DNA from: Bradyrhizobium diazoefficiens
Lineage (GTDB): Bacteria; Pseudomonadota; Alphaproteobacteria; Rhizobiales; Xanthobacteraceae
Reading direction: 5' to 3'
Length of the DNA stretch: 64,000 nt
Assembly (NCBI RefSeq): GCF_016616235.1
Contig: NZ_CP067100.1
Coordinates: 744,001-808,000, forward strand
Made by a program: the position numbers and the translations under genes. A model generated the notes under the pieces. It worked only from the letters and a program-made list of their open reading frames with translations, ran no database searches and was not told where the DNA came from. Below, piece by piece: positions 1 through 8,935 of this stretch (the stretch's first letter is position 1; every line of letters starts with the position of its first letter).

Positions 1-906
1 CTGCTGATGGCGGCGCGGGTGCTGACCTCGCTCGCCCACGGCACGTTCTTCGGCGTCGGCTCAGTGGTGGCGACCAGTCTTGTTGCCGAAGACAAGCGCG
101 CCTCCGCCATTGCCACTATGTTCATCGGCCTCACCGTCGCGACGCTCCTTGGCGTGCCCTTCGGCGCCTGGTTCGGCCTGATGCTCGGCTGGCGCGCGGC
201 GTTCTGGGCGGTGACAGTGATCGGCGTGATTGCGTTTGCCGTGGTGGCGGCACTGGTGCCCGGCCATGTCGGCAGCGGCGACAAGCCGATCTCGCTTGCG
301 GAGGAGGTCGCGGTGCTCGGCCGTCCGCAGGTGCTGCTCGGCCTTGCCATGACCGTGTTCGGCTTCGCCGGCCTGTTTGTCGTCTTCACCTATATCCAGC
401 CGATCCTGACCCGCTTCACCGGCTTCTCGGAAGCTGCGGTCTCGCCGATCCTGCTGGTGTTCGGCGTCGGCCTTGCGATCGGCAATGTCGCGGGCGGCAG
501 GCTCGCCGACCGCGGCCTCGCGCGCGCCCTGATCGGCACGCTGGCCGCGCTCGCGCTCGTGCTGCTCGGTTTGGCCGCCGTGCTGTCGGTCAAGATCGCT
601 GCCGTCGTGCTGATCCTCTTGCTCGGCATTGCCGCCTTCGCAACCGTCGCGCCGCTTCAGCTGCGCGTGCTGGAAGCGGCCGGGCCCAGCGGTCGCACGC
701 TCGCATCGAGCCTCAACATCGCCGCGTTCAATCTCGGCAATGCGCTTGGCGCCTGGGCCGGCGGCCTCACCATCGATCGCGGGCTCGGCCTCTCCGCGCT
801 GCCGCTGGTCGCGGCCGGCATCACCGCGGTCGGCCTCCTGCTCGCCCTCTGGAGCCTCCAACTCGACCGTAGACAGATGGCCGCCGCGGCGTGTCCGGCG
901 GAATGA
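1..906 (+). CDS. MFS transporter, 3' part (5' end outside window)
   Basis: This is the C-terminal ~300 residues of a major facilitator superfamily permease. The frame is open from base 1 with no start at the edge, so the first ATG at 7 is almost certainly internal. The visible part has about nine hydrophobic helices, small-residue packed (GVPFGAWFG, GVGLAIGNVAGG), followed by a charged GGRLADRG loop typical of the motif-A-like loop of the second half of an MFS protein. It resembles the arabinose/chloramphenicol-efflux type (AraJ/CmlA-like) by general texture. The substrate cannot be read from the sequence. It ends at TGA 904-906. It is followed by a broken gene on the other strand. Confidence 0.8.
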   Translation: MLMAARVLTSLAHGTFFGVGSVVATSLVAEDKRASAIATMFIGLTVATLLGVPFGAWFGLMLGWRAAFWAVTVIGVIAFAVVAALVPGHVGSGDKPISLAEEVAVLGRPQVLLGLAMTVFGFAGLFVVFTYIQPILTRFTGFSEAAVSPILLVFGVGLAIGNVAGGRLADRGLARALIGTLAALALVLLGLAAVLSVKIAAVVLILLLGIAAFATVAPLQLRVLEAAGPSGRTLASSLNIAAFNLGNALGAWAGGLTIDRGLGLSALPLVAAGITAVGLLLALWSLQLDRRQMAAAACPAE

Positions 907-1041
907 GGACGAGTCTCGGCGATGGCTGACCTCTGCGATCAACCGGCCTGCCCGGCGTTGCGGCGCAGGCCGTGCAGCGCGGCGTCGGACGCCCCGCGAG
1001 AGCTCTGCGTGCGACGTCGCCGGCCGATCGGAGGCGCGCGG

Positions 1042-1446
1042 CTAGTTCGTCAGATGCGAGGCGGCAATCGCTTTCTGGAACAGTGCATTCAGCGCGTCGG
1101 TAATGCTCGAATCGCTCGAGACCTCGTAATAGTAACCCGACGTCGCGCAGGACTGCATCTTGGTCGCGATCGAGCTGCGCCATGGCGCGATATAGGTGTT
1201 GTACCAGCTGTTGTTGGTGATCGCGAGATAGGTGGTGTAGAGCACGGCGATCTTGACCCCTCGTGCCTTGATGGTGCCGCAGATCGTCGTGGTCAGCGGC
1301 TCCCGGCACCGGCCCGACGAGGAGATCACGGTCTGGCTGCAGTTCGAGGGGTAGTAGTAGTCGGCCACGCCGTCGGAGACGAAGAATAGCCATTTCTGCG
1401 GTGAGGATGACGAGCCGTCGCCGGGGGTCGGAATGGTGCCGTTCAT
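1042..1446 (-). pseudogene. C-terminal remnant of a TadG-like vWA pilus-assembly protein
   Basis: The frame encodes about 134 residues rich in S, T and Y. It includes QKWLFFVSDGVADYYYP, then AVLYTTYLAITNNSWYNTYI and a C-terminal NALFQKAIAASHLTN. This matches my recollection of the last third of TadE/TadG-family proteins with a von Willebrand A domain, which are normally 400 residues or more. The N-terminal membrane anchor and the first half of the vWA domain are absent. In frame upstream of the ATG at 1446 there is a stop at 1462-1464, and the flanking DNA is AT-richer than its neighbours. I read it as a decayed remnant; a short expressed protein is less likely. Confidence 0.6.
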
Positions 1447-1546
1447 CGACGATAGGATGCATCAATTCATGAATCCAAATTAACTCGAATTTGATCCAAT
1501 TCGCCAACAACCGTTAGGGTTACTTCCTCGATCTCTATGCGAATTA

Positions 1547-1639
1547 TTGTCCGCTTTACCGCCCGCCTCTAACAGAGGGACGGCGGACAACGCACATGCC
1601 TCATACAGGCCAATGAGTGCGGCCGCTCCACGCGGAGGT
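1547..1639 (+). promoter_or_regulatory. Structured 5' leader of metY (candidate cis-regulatory RNA)
   Basis: The leader has three nested or adjacent perfect stems. TTGTCCGC (1547-1554) pairs with GCGGACAA (1583-1590). Inside it CCTCT (1566-1570) pairs with AGAGG (1574-1578). Next, CGCA (1591-1594) plus CTCAT (1600-1604) pair with ATGAG (1613-1617) plus TGCG (1618-1621), with an asymmetric 5-nt bulge. A short CCGC/GCGG hairpin (1623-1626/1632-1635) touches the Shine-Dalgarno GGAGGT at 1634-1639. Sulfhydrylase genes in Alphaproteobacteria are often under SAM-responsive RNA control, but I could not match this to the SAM-II pattern I know. The class is unassigned. Confidence 0.4.
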
Positions 1640-1645
1640 GGCACG

Positions 1646-2947
1646 ATGCGCAACGAGACGATCGCTATTCACGCCGGCTACGAGCCCGAAGCCACCACGC
1701 ACGCTGTCGCCGTGCCGATCTACCAGACCGCGGCCTACGCCTTCGACAGCGCCGATCATGGCGCGGCGCTCTTCAATCTCGAGGCCGAGGGTTTTCGTTA
1801 CAGCCGTATCGCCAATCCGACCAGCGCGGTGCTGGAGAAGCGCATCGCCCAGCTCGAAGGCGGCGTCGGCGCGCTTGCGGTCGCGACCGGTCAGGCGGCG
1901 CTGCATTTCGCTTTCGTCAACGTCGCCGACCATGGCGGCAACATCGTGTCCGTGCCGCAGCTCTACGGCACCACGCATACGCTGCTTTCCCATATCCTGC
2001 CGCGCCAGGGCATCACCGGCCGCTTTGCCGAGAGCGACGCGCCGGACGCGATCGCGAAGCTGATCGACGAGAACACCCGGGCGGTGTTCGCCGAGACCAT
2101 CGGCAATCCCGCCGGCAATGTCTGCGACATCGAGGCGCTGGCGAAAATCGCGCATGCCCATGGCGTGCCGCTGATCGTCGACAACACGGTCGCAACCCCC
2201 ATCCTGCTCAAGCCATTCGACTACGGCGCCGACATCGCCGTGCATTCGCTGACCAAGTTCCTGGGCGGCCACGGCACCACACTCGGCGGCGCCATCGTCG
2301 ATTCCGGAAACTTCCCCTGGGCGAAATACGCCGACCGCTTTCCGGCCTACAACAAGCCGGACGCCTCCTATCACGGCCTCGTCTATGCCGAGCGCTTCGG
2401 CAAGACTGCCTATATCGAGCGTGCGCGCAGCGTCTATCAGCGCACCATGGGCTCGGTGCTGTCGCCGTTCAATGCCTTCCTGCTGCTCCAGGGCATCGAG
2501 ACCGTGGCGCTGCGCATGGAGCGCCATGTCGAGAACGCCCGCAAGGTCGCGGAATTCCTGCGCAAGGACCCGCGCGTCGCCTGGGTCAACTACACCGGCT
2601 TCCCGGACAGCCCCTATCATCCGCTGGTCCAAAAGTACCTCAACGGCAACGCGTCCTCGCTGTTCACCTTCGGCATCAAGGGCGGCATGGAAGCCGGCAA
2701 GACCTTCTATGATGCGCTGAAGCTGATCACGCGGCTCGTCAATATCGGCGATGCCAAATCGCTGGCCTGCCATCCGGCCTCGACCACGCACCGCCAGATG
2801 TCGGCGGAGCAGCAGCGCACAGCCGGCGTGCTGCCGGAGACGATCCGCCTCTCGATCGGCATCGAGCATGCCTCTGATATCATCGAGGACATCGACCAGG
2901 CGCTGGAAAAGGCGTGTCCGTCGGCGCGCCTTCAGGCTGCGGAGTAG
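1646..2947 (+). CDS. metY: O-acetylhomoserine aminocarboxypropyltransferase / sulfhydrylase
   Basis: This is a 433-residue PLP enzyme of the Cys/Met metabolism family. It condenses activated homoserine with sulfide to give homocysteine in the cytoplasm. The N-terminus MRNETIAIHAGYEP is typical. FRYSRIANPTSAVLEKRIA lies at about residues 50-68. The PLP-binding lysine is in HSLTKFLGGHG (Lys204), and VDNTVATPILLKP is seen just before it. I chose ATG 1646 because GGAGGT lies 6 nt upstream; in-frame starts at 1547 and 1613 fall inside the folded leader. metA follows after 12 nt, so the two probably form one transcript. Length and motifs fit MetY; MetZ is the alternative. Confidence 0.9.
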   Translation: MRNETIAIHAGYEPEATTHAVAVPIYQTAAYAFDSADHGAALFNLEAEGFRYSRIANPTSAVLEKRIAQLEGGVGALAVATGQAALHFAFVNVADHGGNIVSVPQLYGTTHTLLSHILPRQGITGRFAESDAPDAIAKLIDENTRAVFAETIGNPAGNVCDIEALAKIAHAHGVPLIVDNTVATPILLKPFDYGADIAVHSLTKFLGGHGTTLGGAIVDSGNFPWAKYADRFPAYNKPDASYHGLVYAERFGKTAYIERARSVYQRTMGSVLSPFNAFLLLQGIETVALRMERHVENARKVAEFLRKDPRVAWVNYTGFPDSPYHPLVQKYLNGNASSLFTFGIKGGMEAGKTFYDALKLITRLVNIGDAKSLACHPASTTHRQMSAEQQRTAGVLPETIRLSIGIEHASDIIEDIDQALEKACPSARLQAAE

Positions 2948-2959
2948 GCGGCGGGATCG

Positions 2960-3955
2960 ATGACGATCTTGATCGACAGGGATCAAGGTATATCGAGCCC
3001 GGCGCTGGTGCCGGCAGAGCGCGATCTCGCGCGCGACCAAGGCGAGCTCACCATCGGCCTGATCAACAACATGCCTGATACGGCGCTGAAGGCGACCGAG
3101 CGGCAGTTCATGAAGCTGCTCCAGGCCGCCGCCGGTGCGCGCCGCATCCACTTCCACTGCTTCTCGCTGCCGTCCGTGAAGCGCTCGCCAGAGGCGAAGT
3201 GGCATGTCGAGAGCGAATATTCCGATCTCGCCGATCTCAGGCGGCACAGATTCGACGGGCTGATCGTGACCGGCGCCGAGCCGGTCGCACCCGAGCTCGA
3301 CCAGGAGCCGTATTGGCGCGATCTCACCGAGCTGATCGACTGGGCCAAGGTCAACACGCGCTCGACGATCTGGTCGTGCCTCGCCGCCCATGCGGCGGTG
3401 CTGCATCTCGACCATATCCAGCGGCGCCGGCTGCCGTCCAAATGTCACGGCATCTTCGACTGCGAAGCCGTGACCTACGATGCCCTGACCCGCGCGGCGC
3501 CCGCGCCGTTAAAAGTCTCGCATTCGCGGCTGAACGAGATCGCCGAGAGCGACCTCGACGAGGCGGGTTATCAGGTGCTGACACGTTCGGCTCAGGCCGG
3601 CGTCGACATCTTCATCCGCCAACATGCCAGCCGGTTCGTGTTCTTCCAGGGTCACCCGGAATACGACGCGCTGTCGCTGCAGCGCGAATATCTGCGCGAC
3701 ATCGGCCGCTATCTCGCGCGTGAGCGCGAAACCTATCCGCACCTGCCCGTGAGCTATTTTGACGCAGCCACGGAGGAGAAGCTCCTCCGTTTCGAGAAGC
3801 AGGCGAAGCACCAGCGTCATCCGGCGCTGACCAACGAGCTGCCCGCGCTGAATCTGCGCAACGATATCGCGGCCCGCAATGCGGCGGCGGTGCTGTTCCG
3901 CAACTGGCTGCAATATCTCGGCGCGGATGCCGACGCATCGGTCGTGGTGCGCTAG
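2960..3955 (+). CDS. metA: Homoserine O-acyltransferase, MetA family
   Basis: This 331-residue protein of the HTS/MetA family (glutamine-amidotransferase-like fold) acylates homoserine, the first committed step to methionine. LTIGLINNMPDTALKATERQ (about 30-49) is the family signature. The nucleophile is Cys140 in STIWSCLAAHAAV, and the His-Glu pair is in QGHPEYD (His232, Glu234). The residue known to set acyl-donor choice in the family (Gly for succinyl, Glu for acetyl, position 111 in E. coli) aligns with Val109 in GAEPVAPE, so the donor cannot be predicted. It lies 12 nt after metY, which supplies the next step. Confidence 0.88.
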   Translation: MTILIDRDQGISSPALVPAERDLARDQGELTIGLINNMPDTALKATERQFMKLLQAAAGARRIHFHCFSLPSVKRSPEAKWHVESEYSDLADLRRHRFDGLIVTGAEPVAPELDQEPYWRDLTELIDWAKVNTRSTIWSCLAAHAAVLHLDHIQRRRLPSKCHGIFDCEAVTYDALTRAAPAPLKVSHSRLNEIAESDLDEAGYQVLTRSAQAGVDIFIRQHASRFVFFQGHPEYDALSLQREYLRDIGRYLARERETYPHLPVSYFDAATEEKLLRFEKQAKHQRHPALTNELPALNLRNDIAARNAAAVLFRNWLQYLGADADASVVVR

Positions 3956-4060
3956 GCCGGGGCAGCGGGTTTTCTGTTAGGACTAACAAGGTGTGAAGCT
4001 TGCCTCGGACCACGCACGAATGTTTGATTGCGCGAATCGGGGCAAACAGGAAATGCGGTC

Positions 4061-4804
4061 GTGTGGTCGGCACTCCAGGGACGCGTGAGCAATCGGCTGG
4101 CCCGGCATTTTCGCGCCGCGCCGCACCGCCTGCCCGCGCATACGCCGATGGTGAGCTTCACCTTCGACGATGCGCCTGACAGCGCCGCGGGCGAGGGGGC
4201 CTCGCTGCTCGAAGCGCATGGCGGCCGCGGAACGTACTACATCGCCGGCAGCCTGATCGATCATCCATCCGACCACTGGCATGGCCTGTCGAATGACGCC
4301 GTCGTGCGGCTTCACCACGCCGGGCACGAGATCGCCTGCCACACCTTCTCGCACCAGAGCTCGGCCGATCTCGACGAGGCTGCGATGGCCCGCGAGATCG
4401 AGCACAACCGCAATCATTTCCGCGGCATCGATTCGTCGATCATGCTGGAGAATTTCGCCTACCCCTATGGCATCGCCTCGGTGTGGCGCAAGCCGCAGCT
4501 CGCCAAGGCGTTCCGCTCGGCGCGCGGCATCCTCCCCGGCGTCAATCGCGATGTCATCGATCTCCAATTCCTGCGCGCCTCGCCCCTGGTCGAATGCGAG
4601 ATCGACCGCGCCGGCATCGCTCGCTATTTCGACGAAGCGGTCGCAAGCGGCGGCTGGCTGATTTTCTACGGGCATGACGTCGCGAACGCGCCGAGCCCCT
4701 ATGGCTGCACGCCGGCCCTGATGCGCCATGCGCTGGAAGCGGCGGGGGAGCGTAACATGCCGATCGTGACGGTCGCGGAAGCGCTGCGCAGGATCGGGGC
4801 GTAG
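4061..4804 (+). CDS. Polysaccharide deacetylase-family protein
   Basis: This protein of about 247 residues has the NodB-homology (carbohydrate esterase 4) fold. [12 protein letters not shown] holds the metal/catalytic Asp pair (TFDDA). [13 protein letters not shown] supplies the metal-binding H-x(3)-H, and ENFAYPYG and [13 protein letters not shown] are later motif equivalents. The family hydrolyses N- or O-acetyl groups on sugars. There is no clear signal peptide, so it may act in the cytoplasm or be a divergent member. I prefer GTG 4061 because AGGAAA lies 7 nt upstream; TTG 4028 is possible but lacks a Shine-Dalgarno. Substrate unknown. Confidence 0.8.
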   Translation: MWSALQGRVSNRLARHFRAAPHRLPAHTPMVSFTFDDAPDSAAGEGASLLEAHGGRGTYYIAGSLIDHPSDHWHGLSNDAVVRLHHAGHEIACHTFSHQSSADLDEAAMAREIEHNRNHFRGIDSSIMLENFAYPYGIASVWRKPQLAKAFRSARGILPGVNRDVIDLQFLRASPLVECEIDRAGIARYFDEAVASGGWLIFYGHDVANAPSPYGCTPALMRHALEAAGERNMPIVTVAEALRRIGA

Positions 4805-4810
4805 GTTCTT

Positions 4811-4985
4811 TAACCTCTCCCCGCTTGCGGGGAGAGGTCGGATCGCGTCGCTAGATGCGATCCGGGTGAGGGGGTACAGGTCCATCAGCAATCTCATGTG
4901 CGGAGAGAGGCCCCACCCTAACGCTCTCAGCGCGAGCGGAGCTCGGCGCGGCCCCGCAAGGGCGGGGAGAGGGGGAACAGGCAGG
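4811..4985. repeat. Mosaic palindromic intergenic repeat, copy 1 of type A
   Basis: The stretch starts with the hairpin CTCTCCCCGC-TT-GCGGGGAGAG and ends with a related CCCCGCAAGGGCGGGGAG block. In between are a GATCGC...GCGATC pair and a GGTGAGGGGG core. A second copy with the same order of elements lies at 47957-48126. It has no coding capacity and lies between the deacetylase gene and recQ, upstream of the likely recQ start. Confidence 0.75.
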
Positions 4986-5060
4986 GCAAACAGCCTTGCC
5001 ATGCCCGCGCAGCCATGCGACTGGCCTTGTGACGAATCCCAAGGCTTCCGACACGCGCCC

Positions 5061-6926
5061 ATGTCCGCCCCTTCCACCGCTCCGCCGCCTGCGCCGGCCA
5101 ACGGCCGCGACGCGCTGTCGGTGCTGCATTCGGTGTTCGGCCTGCCCGGGTTCCGCGGCGCGCAGGGTGAGATCATCGCCCACGTCACAGGCGGCGGCAA
5201 CTGCCTGGTCTTGATGCCGACCGGCGGCGGCAAGTCGCTGTGCTACCAGTTACCGTCTCTGCTGCGCGAAGGCTGCGGCATCGTGGTGTCGCCGCTGATC
5301 GCGCTGATGCGCGACCAGGTCGCAGGCCTGATCGAAGCCGGCGTCAACGCCGCCGCGCTGAACTCGTCGCTGACGCCGCAGGAAGCCTCCGATATCGAGC
5401 GTCGTCTCGTTGCCGGCGATCTCGATCTGCTCTATGTCGCGCCCGAGCGCCTGGTCACGCCGCGTTGTATGTCGCTGCTGGCGCAGGCCAGGGTGGCGCT
5501 GTTCGCGATCGACGAAGCCCATTGCGTCTCGCAATGGGGGCATGACTTCCGCCCCGAATATGTCGGGCTCTCCATCATCGCCGAGCGCTTTCCCGAGGTG
5601 CCGCGCATCGCGCTGACGGCGACCGCCGACGAATTGACGCGCAAGGAGATCGTCGAGCGGCTTCGGCTCACGGACGCGCCGCAATTCGTCTCCAGCTTCG
5701 ACCGCCCCAACATCCGTTACGAGATCGTCGACAAGCGCAATGCGGTGTCGCAGCTGAAGGAGTTCATCCGGGAGCGTCATGCGGGCGATGCCGGCGTGGT
5801 TTACTGCCTGTCGCGCAACCGCGTCGAGGAGGTCGCCGCCGCGCTCGCCGATGCCGGCATCGCCGCGCTGCCCTATCATGCCGGTCTCGACGGGTCGTTG
5901 CGCTCGCGCAACCAGGACCGCTTCCTCAACGAGGACGGCATCGTCATCGTCGCGACCGTCGCCTTCGGTATGGGCATCGACAAGCCCGACGTGCGCTTCG
6001 TCGCCCATCTCGATTTGCCCAAGAGCATCGAGGCCTATTACCAGGAAACCGGGCGCGCCGGCCGCGACGGCAAGCCGTCTGCGGCCTGGATGGCCTATGG
6101 CCTCTCCGATATCGTGCAACAGCGCCGCATGATCGACGAGTCCAGCGGCTCCGACGAATTCAAGCGCGTTTCGATCCGCAAGCTCGACGCGCTGGTCGGC
6201 CTCGCCGAGACCGCGCACTGCCGCCGCAAGCGGCTGCTCGGCTATTTCGGCGAGATCGTGATGGGGGAGAGCTGCGGCAATTGCGACAATTGCCTGACGC
6301 CGCCGAAGATGCGCGACGGCAAGGTGCTGGCGCAGAAGCTGTTGTCCTGCGTCTATCGCACCGGCCAGCGCTTCGGCGCGATGCACCTGATCGACGTCCT
6401 GATCGGACGCCTAACCGAGAAGGTGACGCAGTTCGGCCACGACAAGCTGTCGGTGTTCGGCATCGGGCGCGAGCTCAACGAGAAGCAGTGGCGCACCGTG
6501 CTGCGGCAATTGGTGGCGATGGGCCATTTGCAGAGCGACAGCGAGGCTTACGGCGCGCTGAAGCTGACGGAGTCCTCGCGCGGCGTGCTGCGCGGTGAAA
6601 CGGAGGTGTGGCTGCGCGAGGAGGCGCCCGGCACGCGCATCCGGTCGAGCCGCGCAAAATCCCGCCGCGGCGATCTCGCCCCGGCGGCGGCCGCGCCGCA
6701 AGGCGATGTCGATCCCGAATTGCGCGCACGGCTGCGGGCGTGGCGCTCGGACGTCGCGCGCGAACGCGGCGTGCCGGCCTATGTGGTGCTGCACGATGCC
6801 ACCATCGACGGCATCGTCCGGGCCTGGCCGACCACGCTCGACGAGCTCCGCAACGTGCCTGGCATCGGCGACAAGAAGCTCGAGCATTACGGCGAGGAGC
6901 TGTTGCAGATCGTCAGGACGCGGTAG
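5061..6926 (+). CDS. recQ: ATP-dependent DNA helicase RecQ
   Basis: This 621-residue 3'-5' superfamily 2 helicase acts in recombination and replication-fork repair. Walker A is TGGGKS (54-59), the DEAH box is in [15 protein letters not shown] (151-154), and [16 protein letters not shown] with ETGRAGRDG mark the second RecA-like domain. A zinc-binding cluster follows ([14 protein letters not shown], then CGNCDNC). The C-terminus has an HRDC domain ([21 protein letters not shown]). I chose ATG 5061; ATG 5001 and ATG 4866 in the same frame run into the upstream repeat and add no conserved sequence. Confidence 0.93.
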   Translation: MSAPSTAPPPAPANGRDALSVLHSVFGLPGFRGAQGEIIAHVTGGGNCLVLMPTGGGKSLCYQLPSLLREGCGIVVSPLIALMRDQVAGLIEAGVNAAALNSSLTPQEASDIERRLVAGDLDLLYVAPERLVTPRCMSLLAQARVALFAIDEAHCVSQWGHDFRPEYVGLSIIAERFPEVPRIALTATADELTRKEIVERLRLTDAPQFVSSFDRPNIRYEIVDKRNAVSQLKEFIRERHAGDAGVVYCLSRNRVEEVAAALADAGIAALPYHAGLDGSLRSRNQDRFLNEDGIVIVATVAFGMGIDKPDVRFVAHLDLPKSIEAYYQETGRAGRDGKPSAAWMAYGLSDIVQQRRMIDESSGSDEFKRVSIRKLDALVGLAETAHCRRKRLLGYFGEIVMGESCGNCDNCLTPPKMRDGKVLAQKLLSCVYRTGQRFGAMHLIDVLIGRLTEKVTQFGHDKLSVFGIGRELNEKQWRTVLRQLVAMGHLQSDSEAYGALKLTESSRGVLRGETEVWLREEAPGTRIRSSRAKSRRGDLAPAAAAPQGDVDPELRARLRAWRSDVARERGVPAYVVLHDATIDGIVRAWPTTLDELRNVPGIGDKKLEHYGEELLQIVRTR

Positions 6927-6968
6927 CGAATAACGGATCGGTCATTGGCGCGCTCAACTCCCTCCACA

Positions 6969-7146
6969 CGTCATCCCGGACAAGCGCAGCTCTTGGCAAC
7001 GCGCAGCGTTGTCCAGAGCGGAGCGCCGATCCGGGATCCATAGCCACAGGACGATGTGGTTAGAGTGAGCCGGTCGCCACGAGTCTTCGCCAAACATCTC
7101 CCTGGGTTATGGGTCCCGGGTCTGCGCTAACGCTTGCCCGGGACGA
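6969..7146. repeat. Palindromic intergenic repeat (CGTCATCCCGGACAAG type)
   Basis: The left end reads CGTCATCCCGGACAAGCG and the right end reads GCTTGCCCGGGACGAC, which are imperfect inverted copies. Internal blocks AGCGTTGTCC, CGATCCGGGATCC and GGGTCCCGGG form further palindromes. It occupies the gap between the ends of recQ and acdS, where it may also act as a terminator. It contains no gene. Confidence 0.65.
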
Positions 7147-7178
7147 CACCGGTGTACGAGGCGCGAGGCCGGGCTCGT

Positions 7179-8192
7179 TCACCCGTTCCGGAACGCATAC
7201 GCATATCCGTTCAGCGCCGGCGCGCCGCCGAGATGGGCGTACAGAATCTTCGCGCCCTTCTCGAAATGGTTTTTCTGCACCAGGTCGATCAGGCCCTGCA
7301 TCGACTTGCCCTCGTAAACGGGGTCGGTGATCATGCCCTCGAGACGCGCGGTGAGGCGGATCGCCTCCTTGGTCTCTTCCGATGGTACGCCGTAGGCGGG
7401 ATAGGCATAGTCCTCGATCAGCACGACGTCATCGGCGACGAGCTCCTGGCCGAGCTCCACGAGCTTGGCGGTGTTCTGCGCGATCTCAAGCACCTGCGCT
7501 TTCGTCTGCGCCGGCGTGAACGAGGCGTCGATGCCGATCACCTTTCGTGCGCGGCCGTCAGCGGCAAAGCCGACCAGCATGCCGGCATGGGTCGAGCCGG
7601 TGACGGTGCAGACGATGATGTAGTCGAACTTGAAGCCGAGCTCCTTTTCCTGCTTGCGGACTTCCTCCGCAAAGCCGACATAGCCGAGCCCGCCAAATTT
7701 GTGCACGGAGGCGCCAGCGGGGATCGCGTAAGGCTTGCCACCGGCCGCCTTCACGTCCTCGATTGCCTGCTCCCAGCTCTTGCGGATGCCGATATCGAAG
7801 CCGTCGTCGACGAGGCGCACGTCGGCGCCCATGATGCGCGAGAGCATGATGTTGCCGACGCGGTCGTAGACGGCGTCCTCGTGCGGTACCCAGGATTCCT
7901 GCACCAGGCGGCACTTCATGCCGATCTTGGCGGCGACGGCGGCGATCATGCGGGTGTGGTTGGACTGCACGCCGCCGATCGAGACCAGCGTGTCGGCGTT
8001 GGAGGCGATGGCGTCGGGGATGATGTATTCGAGCTTGCGCAGCTTGTTGCCGCCATAGGCAAGGCCCGAATTGCAGTCCTCGCGCTTGGCATAGATCTCG
8101 ACCGTGCCGCCGAGATGCTTTGACAGCCGCTCCAGCTTCTCGATGGGCGTCGGGCCGAAGGTGAGCGGATAGCGCGCGAATTTTTCCAGCAT
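7179..8192 (-). CDS. acdS: 1-aminocyclopropane-1-carboxylate (ACC) deaminase
   Basis: This 337-residue PLP enzyme cleaves ACC, the plant ethylene precursor, to 2-oxobutyrate and ammonia. This is a known trait of plant-associated rhizobia. The PLP lysine is in [12 protein letters not shown] (Lys50), followed by [11 protein letters not shown]. Residues that separate true ACC deaminase from D-cysteine desulfhydrase are kept: Tyr-Glu in TDPVYEGKS and Leu in [13 protein letters not shown], equivalent to Glu295 and Leu322 of the Pseudomonas enzyme. It is divergent from an Lrp-type regulator gene, the usual acdR-acdS arrangement. Confidence 0.93.
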   Translation of the reverse strand: MLEKFARYPLTFGPTPIEKLERLSKHLGGTVEIYAKREDCNSGLAYGGNKLRKLEYIIPDAIASNADTLVSIGGVQSNHTRMIAAVAAKIGMKCRLVQESWVPHEDAVYDRVGNIMLSRIMGADVRLVDDGFDIGIRKSWEQAIEDVKAAGGKPYAIPAGASVHKFGGLGYVGFAEEVRKQEKELGFKFDYIIVCTVTGSTHAGMLVGFAADGRARKVIGIDASFTPAQTKAQVLEIAQNTAKLVELGQELVADDVVLIEDYAYPAYGVPSEETKEAIRLTARLEGMITDPVYEGKSMQGLIDLVQKNHFEKGAKILYAHLGGAPALNGYAYAFRNG

Positions 8193-8266
8193 CGTCAGGT
8201 GATCCCGATTGGCGTTGATGTCCGGGACGTGGCTAGCACCTCATTGGGAAAAGGTGCTCTCGAATA

Positions 8267-8295
8267 TTGCGCCAATGTTGCGCATGTTCTTGCGC
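8267..8295. promoter_or_regulatory. Three phased TTGCGC motifs between acdS and acdR
   Basis: TTGCGC occurs at 8267-8272, 8278-8283 and 8290-8295, i.e. at 11- and 12-bp steps, one helical turn apart. This puts the three motifs on one DNA face. They lie 74-102 bp upstream of the acdS start and 60-88 bp upstream of the regulator start. Lrp-family octamers bind phased sites, so these are good candidates for AcdR operators. A 5' GCGCCAAT/ATTGCGC imperfect dyad overlaps the first two. Confidence 0.5.
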
Positions 8296-8354
8296 ACTTG
8301 GGGTATTTGGATAGAATTCCTTCCTAAATGTCCGCAATTCTGGAAGCTTCTTCC

Positions 8355-8819
8355 ATGGCCGCCAGGCTCGATCGAACCGACCTTAAGATCCTGAGATTGC
8401 TCCAGAATAACGGCCGGCTCAGCAATGCGGAGCTGGCCGAAACCGTCGCCATCAGCCCCGCGACCTGTCATCGTCGCACCCAGCGTCTGTTCGAGGACGG
8501 GTTTATCGCCACTGTGCGCGCCATGGTCGCGCCGAAAAAGGTGGCCAAGGGCACGCTGGTGATGGTCGGCGTCGTGCTCGACCGCTCGACTCCGGAGAGT
8601 TTTGCGACCTTCGAGCAGGCGATCGCGAAACTGAAATTCGTGCTCGACTGCCATCTCGTCGCCGGCGACTTCGACTATTTCCTGAAAATCCGCGTCGGCG
8701 ACATGGAGGATTTCAACCGTATCCACGGCGAGCAGCTCATCGCGCTGCCCGGCGTGCGGCAGACCCGCACCTTCTTCGTGATGAAGGAAGTCGTCGACAA
8801 CGCGCCGCTGGAGTTTTGA
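8355..8819 (+). CDS. acdR: Lrp/AsnC-family regulator, AcdR-like
   Basis: This 154-residue protein has an N-terminal winged helix-turn-helix (LDRTDLKILRLLQNNGRLSN, then ELAETVAISPATCHRRTQRL, about 5-45). A C-terminal RAM/AsnC ligand-binding domain follows (LDCHLVAGDFDYFLKIRV, LPGVRQTRTFFVMKEV). Its divergent position next to acdS fits AcdR, the Lrp-like activator that responds to ACC. I chose ATG 8355, which has GGAAG 8 nt upstream; ATG 8328 would add nine residues without a ribosome site. The exact ligand is inferred from context only. Confidence 0.82.
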   Translation: MAARLDRTDLKILRLLQNNGRLSNAELAETVAISPATCHRRTQRLFEDGFIATVRAMVAPKKVAKGTLVMVGVVLDRSTPESFATFEQAIAKLKFVLDCHLVAGDFDYFLKIRVGDMEDFNRIHGEQLIALPGVRQTRTFFVMKEVVDNAPLEF

Positions 8820-8935
8820 GCACATGCTGATGCTTCCATGCCGCTTTTCGAATCGCACGGTCGTCACGGCAACTTCACTTGCCATGCACGCATCTGCGGG
8901 CGAGCCTCGCCGCTTCTCAACGAGGAGATCCTGCC

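Noticed and set aside
61..942. Long minus-strand frame opposite the MFS gene
   Set aside because: It is rich in Arg, Gln, Glu and His in the pattern produced by antisense of a GC-rich gene, with no family resemblance.
1547..1639. SAM-II riboswitch upstream of metY
   Set aside because: The expected short pseudoknot pattern and A-rich 3' segment before the ribosome site were not found. I kept only a general structured-leader call.
1601..3448. 615-residue minus-strand frame across metY and metA
   Set aside because: It overlaps two well-supported genes and has antisense composition with no motifs.
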